Part shown: positions 50,297-59,183 of the stretch, piece after piece
Numbering within the stretch: the first letter of the stretch is position 1
How the letters are laid out: each line of letters opens with the position of its first letter
NCBI GenBank assembly: GCA_963815045.1
Contig: CAWFET010000002.1
Coordinates: forward strand, 186,001-250,000
Direction of reading: 5' to 3'
DNA: 64,000 bases
Source of the DNA: DASUPK01 sp963815045
GTDB taxonomy: Bacteria > Actinomycetota > Thermoleophilia > Solirubrobacterales > 70-9
Translations under genes and position numbers: made by a program
Notes under the pieces: model-generated
Databases searched by the model: none
The model's input: the letters and a program-made list of their open reading frames with translations, nothing else
Told to the model about the DNA's origin: nothing

Positions 50297-51522
50297 CCCT
50301 GCACCGGTTCGCGGTGCGGGACCAGCCGGTACACCGAGCCGAGGGTGGCCTTGCCCTTGCGGGTTGGGCCCCGGAGGGTGAGCACGTAGACGCGGCGTGA
50401 GTTGTCCTGGCCGATCGAGTACACGAACCGGGTCCCGAGCCTGAAGCTGCGCTGCTTGCCTGCGCGCCGGCCTGTTCTCGGCCGGAACCCGTAGAGCTTG
50501 CCCGTGCAGTAGTCGCCGAAGACGTAGTCCCCGAAGATCTCCCGGCCTCGGATGCGTGCGAGGTGTGGATCGCGGACCAGATAGCCGCCGGCCACCAGGC
50601 AGCCGGGCCGCTGGCGATAGGCGAACGCCGGGAGAACCGTGTGGCGGCGGGCCACTCCGCCCGCGAAGGGCGCGAAGGCCTCGAATGCCGGCCAGCCGAA
50701 GTTCGCCCCGCGCGACCGTGCGATCGGCAGGTAGTTGATCTCCTCGTAACGATCCTCGCCCGTGTCGGCGATCGCGATGTTGTGAGTGACCCGGTCGAAG
50801 GAGAGCCCGCGCGGATTCCGGAGCCCGTAGGACCAGATCTCGTCGCGCCCGGGCCTGTTCACGAACGGATTGCCCACCGGGATCCCGTAACCGGAGGAGC
50901 CCGGGTCGATGCGCAGCACCTTGCCGCGAAGCACCTCCAGGTTCTGCGCGACCCCCTTTGGATCGCGCGGCGGGCCGCCGTCGCCCGTCGCGATGTAGAG
51001 GTGCCCGTCCGGCCCAAAGGCCATCAGCCCACCGTGATGCGCCGGCGTCGGCTCGGAGATCCGGAGGATCGTCCGGCCCGAGGCCGGGTCCGCGAGCAAC
51101 GGGTCGCCGGCGCTGCGGTGGAACTGAGCCACCACCAGGCTGCGCTGCTCGCTGTAGGCGACGTAAAACAGCCCGGTGCGCTGGTAGTCGGGGGAGAACG
51201 CGATCGACGCCATCCCGGGTGTGCCCTGCGCCCCGTGGGACGCGACCCGGTCGGAGAGATTCAGGAACGGGCGACGCAGCAGCCGGTCATCTGAGAACAC
51301 CCTGATCGCCCCGCCCGCCTGTGCGATGAACAGCTGCTGTCCCGCGCCGGGCGGCTGGGTCAGGAAGACCGGGTTCTTCACCCTCGCCAGGCGCTGCGCG
51401 GTCACGAACTTCGGCCCGAGATCGCGGGCGGCCTCCCGGTTCGCGATGCCCACGATCCCCGCGCCGACTGCGACGAGGGCAGCGACCAGGGTTTCTATGC
51501 GGCGGCGGTTGACTTTCGGCAT
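50293..51522 (-). CDS. PQQ-dependent aldose sugar dehydrogenase-like protein, membrane-anchored
   Basis: This 409-residue six-bladed propeller of the soluble glucose dehydrogenase family has the active-site block AHHGGLMAFGPDGHLYIATG, IWSYGLRNPRGLSFD, GANFGWPAFEAF and FGDYVFGDYCTGKLYGF. An N-terminal hydrophobic stretch (VAALVAVGAGIVGIA) after KVNRRR acts as a signal or anchor. It would oxidise an aldose or related alcohol with PQQ outside the membrane. Two Cys in the last blade (QRPGCLVAGG, DYCTG) are shared with the next gene and may form a disulfide. It lies 4 nt after its paralogue. Confidence 0.75.
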   Translation of the reverse strand: MPKVNRRRIETLVAALVAVGAGIVGIANREAARDLGPKFVTAQRLARVKNPVFLTQPPGAGQQLFIAQAGGAIRVFSDDRLLRRPFLNLSDRVASHGAQGTPGMASIAFSPDYQRTGLFYVAYSEQRSLVVAQFHRSAGDPLLADPASGRTILRISEPTPAHHGGLMAFGPDGHLYIATGDGGPPRDPKGVAQNLEVLRGKVLRIDPGSSGYGIPVGNPFVNRPGRDEIWSYGLRNPRGLSFDRVTHNIAIADTGEDRYEEINYLPIARSRGANFGWPAFEAFAPFAGGVARRHTVLPAFAYRQRPGCLVAGGYLVRDPHLARIRGREIFGDYVFGDYCTGKLYGFRPRTGRRAGKQRSFRLGTRFVYSIGQDNSRRVYVLTLRGPTRKGKATLGSVYRLVPHREPVQG

Positions 51523-51526
51523 CAGC

Positions 51527-52582
51527 TCAGCGGCGCTTCGGAACGAACCGGTATACCGGTCCGTCCAGCGAGGTCGCGTAGAGCGCGCCGCCGGCGCCCT
51601 CGCCGAATGAGCTCAGGTCGCGCACCCGGACTCCGGTCCGCCTGTCTCGGCGGGCACCGCTCGGATCGGGGATCAGGGAGCGAATCCTGCCGGTGCAGAA
51701 GTCCCCGTATACGTAGCGGTGCAGGAGCGAAGGCACTCGCGCGTCGCGGACGACGTAGCCGCCGATGATCGAGCAGGCGCCCCCGGAGTGGCCGTAGGCC
51801 TTGATCGGCTTCACGGTGGGGCTCGCGGTGGGAGGGTGCGCTCCCGGAAACGCCGCGAACCCCTCGAAGTCGTTCCAGCCGAAGTTGGCGCCGTCAGCCG
51901 CGGCCAGGGTCAGGTAGTCGATCTCCTCGAAGCGGTCCTGGCCGACGTCGCCGATCGCGATCCGCGGCTGGGCCGGATCGGTGGTCAGATCGAACGAAAA
52001 GCGGTAGGGGTTGCGGAGCCCGAGCGAGTAGATCCGGACGGCGCCGGACGTTGGATCGATCTGCAGCAGCTTGCCGAGCCGCGAGCTCGGGTTCTGGGCG
52101 TTGTCCGCCTGATCCCCCTCGCCACCGCCGTCACCGGTCCCCGCATAGAGCAGGCCGTCGGGCCCGAACTGGAGCTGACCGCCGTTGTGGTTCGAGTGAT
52201 TGGGGTGGGGGACGACCAGCACCGGGCGGAGCGTGTCCGGCGAGGCGTGCAGCCCCGTCGGATCAGCGCGAAGCTCGGCAATCTCGATGTCCCCCGTCCG
52301 GTTGGTGAAATAGACGTAGAGGAGCCGCGAGGTCGCGTAGTCGGGGGGAAAGGCAACCGAGAGCAATCCGCGCTCCCCGCCCGAGGTGACCATCGACGTG
52401 ATGTTGAGGAACGTCCGTCGGCGCCTGCCCTGGGCCAGGCGTATCCGCCCGCCCTTCTCGACCACGAAGACGCCGCCGACGCCCGGAGCGGTTGTGAGGG
52501 ACGTCGGGCTGTGAAAGCGGCCGATCCGCTTCAGCTTGACCCGCGGTTTCGCGTCGGCGGCCGGTGGTGAGGCCGCCAGCAC
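51527..52582 (-). CDS. PQQ-dependent aldose sugar dehydrogenase-like protein, paralogue
   Basis: This protein of at least 351 residues matches the neighbour: NHNGGQLQFGPDGLLYAGTG, IYSLGLRNPYRFSFD, ANFGWNDFEGFAAF and YVYGDFCTGRIRSL. The first start codon is GTG 52582 (VLAASPPAADAKPRVK). The frame upstream continues open through VAALALLIAG, exactly the missing hydrophobic half of a signal peptide, but contains no ATG, GTG or TTG. The real start is therefore unclear: an unusual codon, frameshift or coupling from the preceding lipoprotein gene are possible. Confidence 0.7.
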   Translation of the reverse strand: MLAASPPAADAKPRVKLKRIGRFHSPTSLTTAPGVGGVFVVEKGGRIRLAQGRRRRTFLNITSMVTSGGERGLLSVAFPPDYATSRLLYVYFTNRTGDIEIAELRADPTGLHASPDTLRPVLVVPHPNHSNHNGGQLQFGPDGLLYAGTGDGGGEGDQADNAQNPSSRLGKLLQIDPTSGAVRIYSLGLRNPYRFSFDLTTDPAQPRIAIGDVGQDRFEEIDYLTLAAADGANFGWNDFEGFAAFPGAHPPTASPTVKPIKAYGHSGGACSIIGGYVVRDARVPSLLHRYVYGDFCTGRIRSLIPDPSGARRDRRTGVRVRDLSSFGEGAGGALYATSLDGPVYRFVPKRR

Positions 52583-52608
52583 TCCGGCGATCAGGAGCGC
52601 GAGTGCAG

Positions 52609-53403
52609 CTACTTCCCGCCGAGCTCTGACTTCTGCTCCTGGTTCCCCGCCTGGCCGACGATGTCGCTCGGGTTGATCGGCACGACCTTGCCCGAGTCAT
52701 CGACGCGCGTCTGTGGTGGTGCGGTGGAGATCCGAACCACGAACTCGCCCTCCGGGACGGAGCCATCCGGGGTCACGGCCTTGGCCTTGCCCTCGAGGCC
52801 GGCGGCGACGCGGTAGTGGACGGTGTATGTCCCGCCCTGAACCGCCGTCAGGTTCCAGACCATGCGCCTGGTGGCGTTCGGCCGGAGCTCGCCGAAGGCG
52901 TAGGTGTCGGTCTGCGCCGCCTCGGCGCCGGCCGGGAGGTCCTGACCCTCCAGCTTGGGATAACCCTCCTCGAGGATCCAGACCGGACGGAAGGGGATGG
53001 CGAGCCCCGCCTGCTCCGAGCGCACCGAGAAGCTGCCCTGCGCCTGCGGCAGGTCGGCCGTCGTGTTCGTGCTGGTCGTCCCGGTGGTGGTCGTCGATTC
53101 GCCGGTGCTCGTGTTCGAGCTGGTGAAGATGGTGATCGCGAGGTTCGGGATCGTCTGGTCGCCGGAGTTCTCGACCGCCAGGGTCAGGTTGGCGTTCTCG
53201 GCGAGCTTCTGGTTGCTCGGGAAGTCAGCGCTGACGATGGAGACGGGGAAATTCCCCTCGGGCTCGTTCGCGTCCTGCCGGGTGCCGCCGCAGGATGCGA
53301 CGCCCGCTGCCAGGAGCATCCCCAGAACCCCGATCCCGATCCGTTTGCGGGCCTTCAGGGGACGGGCTGTTGGAGCGCTCTCCTCCAAAGGCGCGGGCAA
53401 CAT
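52609..53403 (-). CDS. Secreted lipoprotein with CARDB-like domain
   Basis: The protein starts at ATG 53403 (MLPAPLEESAPTARP) and has 264 residues. After a basic stretch (LKARKRIGIG), a hydrophobic segment ends in the lipobox GVASC. The mature part shows an Ig-like/CARDB-type strand set (LTLAVENSGDQTIPNLAITI), a Thr/Ser-rich linker (TTTTGTTSTNTT), and a second region with FGELRPNATRRMVWNLTAV and YTVHYRVAAGL. It is probably surface-exposed and structural. Function is unknown. It ends 27 nt before the sugar dehydrogenase start. Confidence 0.65.
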   Translation of the reverse strand: MLPAPLEESAPTARPLKARKRIGIGVLGMLLAAGVASCGGTRQDANEPEGNFPVSIVSADFPSNQKLAENANLTLAVENSGDQTIPNLAITIFTSSNTSTGESTTTTGTTSTNTTADLPQAQGSFSVRSEQAGLAIPFRPVWILEEGYPKLEGQDLPAGAEAAQTDTYAFGELRPNATRRMVWNLTAVQGGTYTVHYRVAAGLEGKAKAVTPDGSVPEGEFVVRISTAPPQTRVDDSGKVVPINPSDIVGQAGNQEQKSELGGK

Positions 53404-53510
53404 ACCACGCACCCTACCCCCGCCAATCCGGCTCCGTCTCACCAGTTGCGGGGATTTCTTGGCCCAAAGTTACGCCTGACGGTTGTGGGTGGCGAATGGC
53501 GGCCTCATCA

Positions 53511-53516
53511 CATAAT
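53511..53516 (+). promoter_or_regulatory. -10 box for the YrbE-Mkl transporter operon
   Basis: CATAAT (53511-53516) is the closest match to TATAAT in the 174-nt divergent gap between the lipoprotein and the yrbE genes. A start near 53523 would give a leader of about 55 nt with GGAGGAGAG before the ATG. The -35 region (GTGGCG, 16-nt spacer) is weak. Confidence 0.4.
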
Positions 53517-53577
53517 CTGTCCGGGCAGTGCGGGGCCGCGCCCCCATGAGGGGGGAACGGCTCCGGAGGAGAGCTAA

Positions 53578-54384
53578 ATGGTCAGATCCATAGCCGATAG
53601 GGCGTTCCTCCCGGCCAAGTCTCTATTCGAGCAGGTCGGGGACATGATGATCCTGACCGCGAAGACGGTCGTCTCCGCGATCCGTCCTCCGTACCCCTAC
53701 GGCGGCGAATTCATCGGCCAGTTCCTCTTCGCCCTCCAGCTCTGCTGGTTCCCGATGATGATCTCGACCCTCGCCTTCGGCTTCGGCGCGCCGGGGCTGC
53801 AGGCCGCCAACTTCCTCTCCCTGTTCGGGGCGCTCGACCGCCTCGGCGGGTTCTTCGTCCTCGCCTCGATCCGCGAGTTCGCGCCCACCGTGACGGCGGT
53901 AGTCGTCGCCGGCGTGGCGGGCACAGCGATCACCGCGGACCTCGGGGCCCGGAAGATCCGCGAGGAGCTCGACGCGCTCCAGGTGCTCGGCGTCGACCCG
54001 ATCAAGAACCTGGTCGTGCCCCGCTTCCTCGCCCTGATGTTGATCACCGGCCTGCTGGACATCTATGCGCTGATCTTCGGCATCGTCGGCGGGCTCGGCG
54101 CTGAGGTGCTCTACAACGAGCCGCTCGGCGGGTTCTTCGCGACGCTCTTCAACAACGCGTCGGTCACGGACCTCTGGGGCTCGGTTCTGAAGTGCACGAT
54201 GTTCGGAGCGATCATCGCGATCGTCTGCTCCTACAAGGGGATGACTGCGTCCGGAGGCGCCGAGGGAGTGGGCCGCGCCGTCAACGAGGGGGTCGTGGTC
54301 GCCTTCATGGGCGTCTTCGCGTTCAACTACGTGTTTACCCAGACCCTGCTCGCGACCCATCCCGAGCTCCAGGTAATCAAGTGA
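53578..54384 (+). CDS. MlaE/YrbE-type lipid ABC permease, first copy
   Basis: This 268-residue membrane protein belongs to the MlaE family: FIGQFLFALQLCWFPMMIS, REFAPTVTAVVVAGVAGTAI, ADLGARKIREELDALQVLGV (the conserved cytoplasmic coupling segment) and a late YKGMTASGGAEGVGRAVNE. In actinobacteria YrbE pairs form the channel of Mce lipid importers. GGAGGAGAG precedes the ATG. It overlaps the second YrbE by 4 nt (GTGA). Confidence 0.88.
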   Translation: MVRSIADRAFLPAKSLFEQVGDMMILTAKTVVSAIRPPYPYGGEFIGQFLFALQLCWFPMMISTLAFGFGAPGLQAANFLSLFGALDRLGGFFVLASIREFAPTVTAVVVAGVAGTAITADLGARKIREELDALQVLGVDPIKNLVVPRFLALMLITGLLDIYALIFGIVGGLGAEVLYNEPLGGFFATLFNNASVTDLWGSVLKCTMFGAIIAIVCSYKGMTASGGAEGVGRAVNEGVVVAFMGVFAFNYVFTQTLLATHPELQVIK

Positions 54385-55181
54385 ACGCGGGCTGGCTGGC
54401 GGTCCCGCGGGGCTGGCTCAACTCGATCGGCGAGATCTTCGGCTTCTCGGCGCGCGTCGCCAGCCTCGTATACCGGGGCCGGGTCTTCGAGTTCTTCGGC
54501 GAGGCCCTGCGCCAGACCGGCATCCTGATCCTCGGCTCCACGCTCGTCATCTGGGGCCTCGTGTTCATCCTCGGTCTGCAATGCGGAATCGAGGGCGCCT
54601 ACTTCAACCGCTCGGTCGGAGCGCCCGCCTATGCGGGCGTGTTCGCGGCCTGGTGCGACCTGCGCGAGGTGATTCCCTATGGCTTCGGATACATGCTGTC
54701 CGCCAAGGTGGGCACGGGAATCGTCGCCGAGCTCGGCGCAATGAGGATCTCCGACGAGATCGACGCCCTCGAGGTGATGGGCGTGCCGCCCGTGACCTTC
54801 CTGGCGGCCACCCGCCTGCTCGCGGCCTGGGTCGCCTTCCCCTTCATGTACCTGGCCGCCGTCGGGATCGGCTATTTCGCGAGCTGGCTCGCGGTGGTCG
54901 AGCAGATCGGCGACGTCTCCTCCGGCGGCTACTTCCTGATCTTCTGGATGTTCCAGAACCCTCCCGACCTGTTATTCAGCCTCATCAAGGGCATGACGAT
55001 GGCCACCGCCATCGTTCTCGTCGGCTGCTACTACGGGTACACGGCATCCGGAGGACCGGTGGGCGTCGGCACAGCTACGGCTAAGTCGATGGTGCTCAAT
55101 ATCGTGCTCGTCCACATCATCGGAATGATGGGAACCCTGGTCTTCTGGGGGGCGAACCCGAGGGCGCCAATCGGCGGGTAG
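54381..55181 (+). CDS. MlaE/YrbE-type lipid ABC permease, second copy
   Basis: This 266-residue partner has REVIPYGFGYMLSAKVGTGI, AELGAMRISDEIDALEVMGV and a C-terminal YYGYTASGGPVGVGTATAKS. It starts at GTG 54381 inside the stop of the first YrbE. Sequence differs clearly from the first copy, as for YrbEA/YrbEB heterodimers. It is followed after 53 nt by the ATPase gene, with a possible internal promoter (TAGACT at 55197-55202) in the gap. Confidence 0.88.
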   Translation: MNAGWLAVPRGWLNSIGEIFGFSARVASLVYRGRVFEFFGEALRQTGILILGSTLVIWGLVFILGLQCGIEGAYFNRSVGAPAYAGVFAAWCDLREVIPYGFGYMLSAKVGTGIVAELGAMRISDEIDALEVMGVPPVTFLAATRLLAAWVAFPFMYLAAVGIGYFASWLAVVEQIGDVSSGGYFLIFWMFQNPPDLLFSLIKGMTMATAIVLVGCYYGYTASGGPVGVGTATAKSMVLNIVLVHIIGMMGTLVFWGANPRAPIGG

Positions 55182-55234
55182 CCGAGGGCCGTTGCCTAGA
55201 CTTTTTGTGAACTTCCAAGGAGGAGGCGTGATCG

Positions 55235-56272
55235 GTGGCTGAGAAGAAGAAGAGCACTTCGCGGAGCAAGAGCACCACGACCAGGCGCTCGAGCTCGAGT
55301 CCGTCGACCACCAAGCGCGCCACCACCCGCCGCAAGGCGCCGGCTCGCACCAAGGCGAAGGCCCCCGAGGCCGAGGCGGTCGAGGAGGGCGATCCGCTCG
55401 AGGCGCAGGGCTACGGCGAGGAGGACTTCTCCGGGCGCGACTACATCATTCCCGGCGTCGACGCTCAGGATCCCGACCCCTACAAGTGGCACACCGGCAC
55501 CAAGCGCGACCACGGCGGGGAGGACGCGATCGAGATCATCGACCTCGTCAAGCAGTTCGGCCGCACGCGGATCCTGAACGGCTGCAACCTCGGCATCCCG
55601 GACAACATGATCTCGATGGTCCTCGGGCCGTCGGGCACCGGCAAGTCGGTGCTGATCAAGCACATCGTCGGGCTGCTCTACCCGGACGCCGGCGACGTGC
55701 TCGTCCACGGCGAGTCGATCCCCAACATGACCGACGACGAGCTGTTCGAGGTGCGGAAGAAGTTCGGGTTGCTCTTCCAGGACGGGGCGCTCTTCGGCTC
55801 TATGAACGTCTACGACAACACCTGCTTCCCATTGCGGCAGCACACGGACAAGGGCGAGGAGGAGATCGAGGAGATCGTCACCCGGCGCCTTCGCGAGGTC
55901 GGCCTCGCCGAGGCGATGTACAAGATGCCGAACGAGCTCTCGGGCGGGATGCGCAAGCGCGCCGGCTTCGCCCGGGCACTGGTGCTCGACCCGGCCATCG
56001 TCATGTTCGATGAGCCCGACTCGGGCCTCGACCCGGTCCGCACCGCGCTGCTCTGCGAGCTGATCCGCGAGATCCACGAGGAGAACGGCGGCTGCTACCT
56101 GGTGATCAGCCACGACCTCGGCACTGCCCGCCGGATCGCCGATTTCATCGCGGTCCTCTGGAAGGGCCGGATCGTCGAGTCGGGCCCCTCTGACGAGCTC
56201 TTCAACTCGCGCAACGAGTTCGTCAACCAGTTCCTGAACGCAGACGTCAAGGGCCCGCTCGCGATGGATTAG
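55235..56272 (+). CDS. MlaF/Mkl-type lipid-import ATPase with long basic N-terminus
   Basis: This 345-residue ATPase has Walker A GPSGTGKS, the MlaF-type FGLLFQDGALFGSMNVYDN segment, signature ELSGGMRKRAGFARA and Walker B IVMFDEPDSGLDPV. About 95 residues precede the domain: a Lys/Arg/Ser/Thr tail (KKKSTSRSKSTTTRRSSSS) and then an acidic part (EAEAVEEGDPLEAQGYGEED). This is longer than usual for Mkl. GTG 55235 is the start, since the earlier GTG at 55229 meets a stop after four codons. No Mce substrate-binding genes follow. Confidence 0.85.
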   Translation: MAEKKKSTSRSKSTTTRRSSSSPSTTKRATTRRKAPARTKAKAPEAEAVEEGDPLEAQGYGEEDFSGRDYIIPGVDAQDPDPYKWHTGTKRDHGGEDAIEIIDLVKQFGRTRILNGCNLGIPDNMISMVLGPSGTGKSVLIKHIVGLLYPDAGDVLVHGESIPNMTDDELFEVRKKFGLLFQDGALFGSMNVYDNTCFPLRQHTDKGEEEIEEIVTRRLREVGLAEAMYKMPNELSGGMRKRAGFARALVLDPAIVMFDEPDSGLDPVRTALLCELIREIHEENGGCYLVISHDLGTARRIADFIAVLWKGRIVESGPSDELFNSRNEFVNQFLNADVKGPLAMD

Positions 56273-56392
56273 GCGACGCCCAGGACGCCGCATCTCTGCG
56301 TCCTCGGCCGTGCGTCTCGCTCACGCACTTTCAAGTGCGCTCGCTTCGCCGCCCGGCCTGCGTCATTGACCTGCGACGTCCTGGACGCCGCT
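56272..56392. repeat. Imperfect long inverted repeat with internal REP-like hairpin
   Basis: GGCGACGCCCAGGACGCCGC (56272-56291) and TGCGACGTCCTGGACGCCGC (56372-56391) are near-complementary in inverted order, with about three mismatches in 20. They enclose a smaller perfect hairpin: CGCACTT (56324-56330), a TC loop and AAGTGCG (56333-56339). The whole 121-nt unit begins at the last base of the ATPase stop. It could be a terminator, an mRNA 3' stabiliser or a dispersed repeat. The 179-nt gap contains no gene. Confidence 0.5.
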
Positions 56393-56451
56393 GGTGAGTC
56401 GAGTCCGCTCAATTAGCGCGGCTCTAATAGTCGCTCCGTAACCTCCCGCCT

Positions 56452-59169
56452 GTGAAGGGGAGAGGACTCTTCGAGCGGGTCGCAGGCGTGGCCGTGCGCT
56501 GGCCGTGGCTCGTGATCGCGCCGATCGTCCTGCTGACGGGAGCCGGCATCTTCGCCGCGACCCGGCTCAACACCAACGCCGGTACCGACACGCTGGTCAG
56601 CAAGGGGTCGTCGGAGTATCAGGCCACCCAGGACTTCCATCAGAAGTTCGGCGACGAGCCCGTGATCGTGCTGGCGAAGGAGGACCTGCGCAGGCTCGTG
56701 CTCACCAAGGACCTCGAGCCGCTGTTCGAGCTCGAGGAGTGCTTCGCAGGGGGGACGCAGCTGGCCGCCTCGCTGCCTCATCAGAAGAAGCAGCCGCTCC
56801 CACCAGTCTGCGACGAAATCGCCAAGCTCCATCCGAGTCAGTCCGTCTTCGGTCCCGGGACGTTCCTTTACCTGAGCGTCGCCGGCATCCAGGAGGCGCT
56901 GCGGGGCCAGATCGGCGGCGCCAGCGCTGCGGCGCAGCAGGCGGGACGGCGCGCCGCGGCCGCAGCGGCCCGGCGGGGGGCCTCGACGGCCGAGCAGCAG
57001 CAGGCGGCCAACGCCGCCGCCCAGCAGGTCCTCAGCCAGTTCCAGGGCCAGCTGATCCAGGTGGCCCTGCAGTACGGGATCACCTCGGTCCCGCGTCTGG
57101 ACGATCCGAATTTCGTCGGCCGCGTGGTCTTCGACCAGTCGAAGCCCGCAGGCACCCCCAAGGAGCGCTTCGGCTACCTCTTCCCGAACCGGAATGCGGC
57201 GCAGATCATCGTCCGGCTCAGGCCCGACATGACGGACTCCGAGCGCCACGAGGCGATCGGGCTCTTCCGCAAGGCGGTCTCGGATCCCCGCTTCAAGCTC
57301 AGCGACGGCAGCTATCTCGTCACCGGCGCTCCGGTCGTGGTCGACGCCGGCGCCCGCGAGCTGCGCAACCAGACGCTCCTGCTGCTGGGAGTGGCGGGGC
57401 TGGTGATGGCGCTGACCCTCCTGCTGATCCTGCCGCGTCCCCTGCGCCTCCTGCCGCTGGCGGTGGCCGTTGCCGCTGGAGCGATGACGATGGGGCTCGT
57501 GGCGCTGTTCGGAGGGTCGCTCACCGTCGGTGCCATCGCGATGCTGCCGGTACTCGTCGGCCTCGCCGTCGACTACGCAATCCAGTTCCAGGCACGCTTC
57601 AACGAGGCCAGGGCCGAGGGCGCGCCGCCCGGCCGCGCCGTCGCCCTCGCCGCGGGGGGCGGAGGACCGGTGATCGGCGCGGCCTGCGTGGCGACGATCG
57701 CGGGCTTCGCGGCCTTCGCTCTCTCCCCGAGCCCTCTGGTTCGGTCCTTCGGCCTACTGCTCGTGATCGGCGTCGCCCTGGCGTTCGTCGTGGCGCTCAC
57801 CGGCGGGCTCGCCGCGCTCGGGCTCTCGGCGAGGCGAGGGCAGCCCGTCGCCCCGACGCAGTCCGGCGGCCCCCGGCGGTTCGCCGGGACGGCCGCGCGC
57901 CTGCAGTCGATCGGCGTCGCGGCGATCGCGCTTGCGCTCGCCCGGCCCGGGCGGGTGCTCACGGCGGGCGCACTGCTCGCGGTCTGCGGCTGGGTCGCGA
58001 GCGCCGGGACCGGGGTGGAGACCGACATCCGCGATCTCGCGCCGCCTCACCTCGCCGCGCTCGAGGACCTGAATCAGCTCGAGAAGGAGACCGGGATCTC
58101 CGGCGACGTCAACGTGACGATCCGGGCACAGGACCCGACGAGTCCGGCCGTGATCTCCTGGGCGGAGGGCTTCCAGCAGCGCGTCCTCGCGCGCCACGGA
58201 TTCTCGGGCTCGAATCCGAGCTGCGCGGACGCCCAGATCTGCCCGGCCCTCTCGTTGACGGACTTCTTCGGCGGAGCGAACGCATCGTCGAGCGGCTCCT
58301 CGTCGACGGGCCAGAGCGCCGGCAACGTGCACGCCCTGGTCCAGGCGCTCCCCTGCTTCATCTCGCAAATCGTGATCAGCCATCGCGGTGAGTGCAACCC
58401 GTCGGCGGGCACGACGCCGATCGGCGACACGGCGGACATCGCCTTCGGCATCCGGGTCCAGCCGCTCTCCGACCAGCAGAAGCTGATCGACGACATCCGC
58501 TCCCAGGTCAACCCGCCCGACGGCCCCGGGCCGCCCCCGGGAACGAGCGTCGAGCTGGCCGGCCTCCCGGTGCTCGCCGCTGAGGCGAACACCGACCTCT
58601 CGCACAGCCGCTGGTGGCTCCCGCTCGTCGGGATCCTTGCCGTCGGGGTGGTTCTCGCCCTGATCTACCGGTCCGTCCGGCGCGCCATCGTCCCCCTGAT
58701 CCCGGTCCTGATGGCCACCGGCTGGTCCGGCCTGGTCGTCGCCGCCATCGGGATCTCGCTCAATCCGATGTCCGCGACCCTCGGCGCTCTCGTGATTGCG
58801 ATCGCGACCGAGTTCAGCGTGATCCTCTCCGCGCGCTACGCGACCGAGCGAGGCGCGGGCCAGTCGGTCGGCGAGGCGCTGCGGCGCACCTACCTGCGCA
58901 CCGGCGCGGCCGTGCTCGCCTCCGGCATCACCGCGATCGCGGGCTTTGCGGTGCTCGCCATCGCGGGGCTGCCCCTGCTCGACGACATCGGGCTGATCTC
59001 CGTCGCCCCCGTGCTGCGGGACTTCGGGCTCGTCACGGTGGCCGATCTGCTCGTCGCCCTGGCGGGTGTGATGCTGGTCCTGCCGGCCGCCATCGTCTGG
59101 GCGGAGGAGGGCTTTCCGCTTCCCTCTCGCGCACCGGCGGCGGTCGCACCGAGCCAATCCGTTCCGTAG
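56452..59169 (+). CDS. MMPL/RND-family membrane transporter
   Basis: This 905-residue protein has two RND halves. One membrane helix near 18-38 is followed by an outer domain of about 270 residues (NTNAGTDTLVSKGSSEY), then five to six helices containing GLAVDYAIQFQARFNEAR. A second outer domain begins after TDIRDLAPPHLAALEDLNQL and a second helix bundle has ALVIAIATEFSVILSARYA. Such proteins export lipids or hopanoids with the proton gradient. An Ala/Gln-rich stretch (AAAARRGASTAEQQQAANAA) lies in the first outer domain. GTG 56452 may be leaderless, since TAACCT ends 7 nt before it. Its place after the YrbE operon hints at envelope lipid traffic. Confidence 0.82.
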   Translation: MKGRGLFERVAGVAVRWPWLVIAPIVLLTGAGIFAATRLNTNAGTDTLVSKGSSEYQATQDFHQKFGDEPVIVLAKEDLRRLVLTKDLEPLFELEECFAGGTQLAASLPHQKKQPLPPVCDEIAKLHPSQSVFGPGTFLYLSVAGIQEALRGQIGGASAAAQQAGRRAAAAAARRGASTAEQQQAANAAAQQVLSQFQGQLIQVALQYGITSVPRLDDPNFVGRVVFDQSKPAGTPKERFGYLFPNRNAAQIIVRLRPDMTDSERHEAIGLFRKAVSDPRFKLSDGSYLVTGAPVVVDAGARELRNQTLLLLGVAGLVMALTLLLILPRPLRLLPLAVAVAAGAMTMGLVALFGGSLTVGAIAMLPVLVGLAVDYAIQFQARFNEARAEGAPPGRAVALAAGGGGPVIGAACVATIAGFAAFALSPSPLVRSFGLLLVIGVALAFVVALTGGLAALGLSARRGQPVAPTQSGGPRRFAGTAARLQSIGVAAIALALARPGRVLTAGALLAVCGWVASAGTGVETDIRDLAPPHLAALEDLNQLEKETGISGDVNVTIRAQDPTSPAVISWAEGFQQRVLARHGFSGSNPSCADAQICPALSLTDFFGGANASSSGSSSTGQSAGNVHALVQALPCFISQIVISHRGECNPSAGTTPIGDTADIAFGIRVQPLSDQQKLIDDIRSQVNPPDGPGPPPGTSVELAGLPVLAAEANTDLSHSRWWLPLVGILAVGVVLALIYRSVRRAIVPLIPVLMATGWSGLVVAAIGISLNPMSATLGALVIAIATEFSVILSARYATERGAGQSVGEALRRTYLRTGAAVLASGITAIAGFAVLAIAGLPLLDDIGLISVAPVLRDFGLVTVADLLVALAGVMLVLPAAIVWAEEGFPLPSRAPAAVAPSQSVP

Positions 59170-59183
59170 GGGACCATTGAGCC

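Noticed and set aside
47521..50400. 959-codon plus-strand frame across the PucR and propeller genes
   Set aside because: It is a frame-shifted shadow of two clear genes, with Arg/Pro/Gly-rich nonsense protein.
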